From Actinomycetota bacterium (GTDB lineage Bacteria > Actinomycetota > Actinomycetes > UBA12327): a stretch of DNA of 23,592 bases. The notes below the pieces were generated by a model, which ran no database searches, was not told where the DNA came from, and saw nothing but the letters and a program-made list of their open reading frames with translations. Positions 21,954 to 23,592 of the stretch are shown piece by piece (the stretch's first letter is position 1; each line of letters begins with the position of its first letter). The stretch spans positions 1 to 23,592 of the forward strand of contig JAPLBW010000030.1 in assembly GCA_026392555.1 (NCBI GenBank), read 5' to 3'. The position numbers and the translations under genes are program-made.

Positions 21954-23592
21954 GTGACTACGTCAACCGCTATCGACCTCTCCATGGTTCGCAACATCGG
22001 GATCATGGCGCATATCGACGCGGGCAAAACCACCACGACGGAGCGCATTCTTTTCTACACCGGTATCAACTACAAGATCGGTGAAGTTCACGATGGCGCA
22101 GCCACCATGGACTGGATGGAGCAGGAACAAGAGCGCGGAATCACCATTACTTCCGCTGCCACCACCTGTCAGTGGGATGACCACGTCATTAACATCATTG
22201 ACACCCCCGGCCACGTGGACTTCACGGTGGAAGTGGAGCGCTCGCTTCGCGTCCTCGACGGAGCCGTGGCCGTTTTTGATGGTGTCGCCGGTGTGGAACC
22301 ACAGTCAGAGACCGTGTGGCGCCAAGCTGATAAGTACGACGTCCCCCGCATTTGCTTCGTGAACAAGTTGGACCGCACGGGTGCTGAATTCCAGCGCTGC
22401 GTGGACATGATTGTTACCCGTCTGAACGCCACCCCGTTGGTCCTGCAGGTCCCCATTGGCGCTGAAGGCGACTTCGTTGGTGTTGTTGACCTGGTCGGCA
22501 TGAAGGCGTTGACCTGGCGCGGCGAAACCAAGCTTGGTGAAGACTATGAAGTCGAAGAGATCCCCGCAGACCTCGCAGATGAAGCCGCTCAAGGTCGCGA
22601 ACTCCTCATCGAGACCCTCGCTGACGCAGATGACGAGTTTGCAGAATTGTTCCTTGAGCTTGATGGCGCCGAGCCGGCTGAAGCCGATGTGATTGCTGCC
22701 ATTCGTCGGGCAACCTTGGGCAACAAGATCAACCCTGTTTTGTGCGGCACCGCGTTCAAGAACAAGGGTGTTCAGCCCATGCTCGATGCAGTGATTCGCT
22801 ACCTTCCTTCCCCGCTCGACATTGGTGCCGTTGAAGGCCACAAGGTGAACGATGAAGAAGTCATCATCGCTCGCAAGCCCGCAGAGTCAGAGCCTTTTGC
22901 CGCTCTTGCCTTCAAGATCATGACCGACCCGCACTTGGGCAAGCTCACGTACCTGCGCATCTACTCCGGTGTTCTTGAAACCGGAACTCAGGTGCTCAAC
23001 AGCGTCAAGGGCCGCAAGGAACGCATTGGCAAGATTTACCAGATGCACGCCAACAAGCGTGAAGAAATTCCGAGCATGGGTGCGGGTCACATCGTGGCCG
23101 TCATGGGACTCAAGGACACCACCACCGGCGAAACCTTGTGCGACCCGGGCAACCCCGTTGTTCTTGAATCTATGACCTTCCCCGCCCCGGTTATCCACGT
23201 GGCGATTGAGCCCAAGACCAAGGGTGACCAAGAGAAGTTGGGCATGGCTATTCAGCGACTGGCTGAAGAAGACCCCACCTTCCAGGTGCGCACCGATGAA
23301 GAAACTGGTCAGACCATCATCGCCGGAATGGGCGAGCTTCACCTTGATGTTCTCGTCGACCGTATGCGTCGTGAGTTCAAGGTCGAAGCCAACGTTGGTA
23401 AGCCACAGGTGGCCTACCGCGAGACGATCCGCAAGGCTGTTCAAAAGGTCGAGTACACGCACAAGAAGCAGACCGGTGGTTCAGGTCAGTACGCGCGCGT
23501 AATCATCGACATCGAGCCGGCCGGTGAAGTCGGTGGCTACGAATTCGTCAATGGTGTCACCGGTGGTCGTATTCCTCGCGAATACATCCCCT
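21954..23592 (+). CDS. fusA: Elongation factor G, 3' end outside the window
   Basis: The first 546 residues of EF-G, the GTPase that drives ribosomal translocation. GTG 21954 follows AAGGAG and gives MTTSTAIDLSMVRNIGIMAHIDAG. The G1 loop AHIDAGKTT, the switch I RGITITSAATT, G3 DTPGHVDF, G4 NKLDRTG and G5 GTAFKNKG are all intact. Domain II includes GKLTYLRIYSG, and domain III contains GMGELHLDVLVDRM. The frame is open to the window end within domain IV (TGGSGQYARV, GGRIPREYIP). About 150 residues are missing on the right. No frame break is visible, in contrast to rplA and rpoC. Confidence 0.97.
   Translation, partial: MTTSTAIDLSMVRNIGIMAHIDAGKTTTTERILFYTGINYKIGEVHDGAATMDWMEQEQERGITITSAATTCQWDDHVINIIDTPGHVDFTVEVERSLRVLDGAVAVFDGVAGVEPQSETVWRQADKYDVPRICFVNKLDRTGAEFQRCVDMIVTRLNATPLVLQVPIGAEGDFVGVVDLVGMKALTWRGETKLGEDYEVEEIPADLADEAAQGRELLIETLADADDEFAELFLELDGAEPAEADVIAAIRRATLGNKINPVLCGTAFKNKGVQPMLDAVIRYLPSPLDIGAVEGHKVNDEEVIIARKPAESEPFAALAFKIMTDPHLGKLTYLRIYSGVLETGTQVLNSVKGRKERIGKIYQMHANKREEIPSMGAGHIVAVMGLKDTTTGETLCDPGNPVVLESMTFPAPVIHVAIEPKTKGDQEKLGMAIQRLAEEDPTFQVRTDEETGQTIIAGMGELHLDVLVDRMRREFKVEANVGKPQVAYRETIRKAVQKVEYTHKKQTGGSGQYARVIIDIEPAGEVGGYEFVNGVTGGRIPREYIP

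Overview
This window comes from an actinobacterium (Actinomycetota). Protein-level signatures support this: an RpoB whose rifampicin-site numbering matches the Streptomyces protein, a NusG with a long acidic N-terminal extension, many GTG starts, and the gene order tRNA-Thr, tRNA-Met, rpmG, hadAB-like genes, murB, aspartate aminotransferase, tRNA-Trp, secE, nusG, rplK, rplA, rplJ, rplL, rpoB, rpoC, rpsL, rpsG, fusA. Spacing is tight, with ATGA/GTGA overlaps and convergent genes whose stop codons touch. That fits a compact genome, possibly a small free-living aquatic lineage, but the exact lineage is a guess.

Layout. Bases 1-1752 hold a 14-bp tandem repeat and a leftward two-gene unit, a methyltransferase and a short-chain dehydrogenase. 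Bases 1869-5471 run rightward: two tRNAs, ribosomal protein L33, a HadA/HadB-like dehydratase pair, a glycosyltransferase-like protein with a CysS-type N-terminal segment, murB and a small membrane protein. A leftward aminotransferase (5472-6683) separates this from tRNA-Trp, secE, nusG, rplK and rplA. A leftward cupin gene (9418-9876) sits between rplA and rplJ. The rplJ-rplL unit has a structured leader ending in a terminator-like hairpin, and a strong terminator follows rplL. rpoB and rpoC come next, then a divergent pentose-phosphate pair (rpiA leftward, tal rightward) that separates rpoC from the str operon (rpsL, rpsG, fusA). fusA is cut by the window end.

Most of the window is core translation and transcription machinery plus cell-wall and central carbon genes. 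No CRISPR array, transposon, phage or defence system is visible.

The main anomaly is that two core genes, rplA and rpoC, each lack a short internal piece (about 82 and about 56 nucleotides by comparison with remembered family sequences) and change frame at the junction. The rpoC loss lies just before the catalytic NADFDGD motif, so a living cell with only this copy would not be viable. Assembly or consensus error is the most likely explanation. Both genes are annotated here as broken, with the junctions given.
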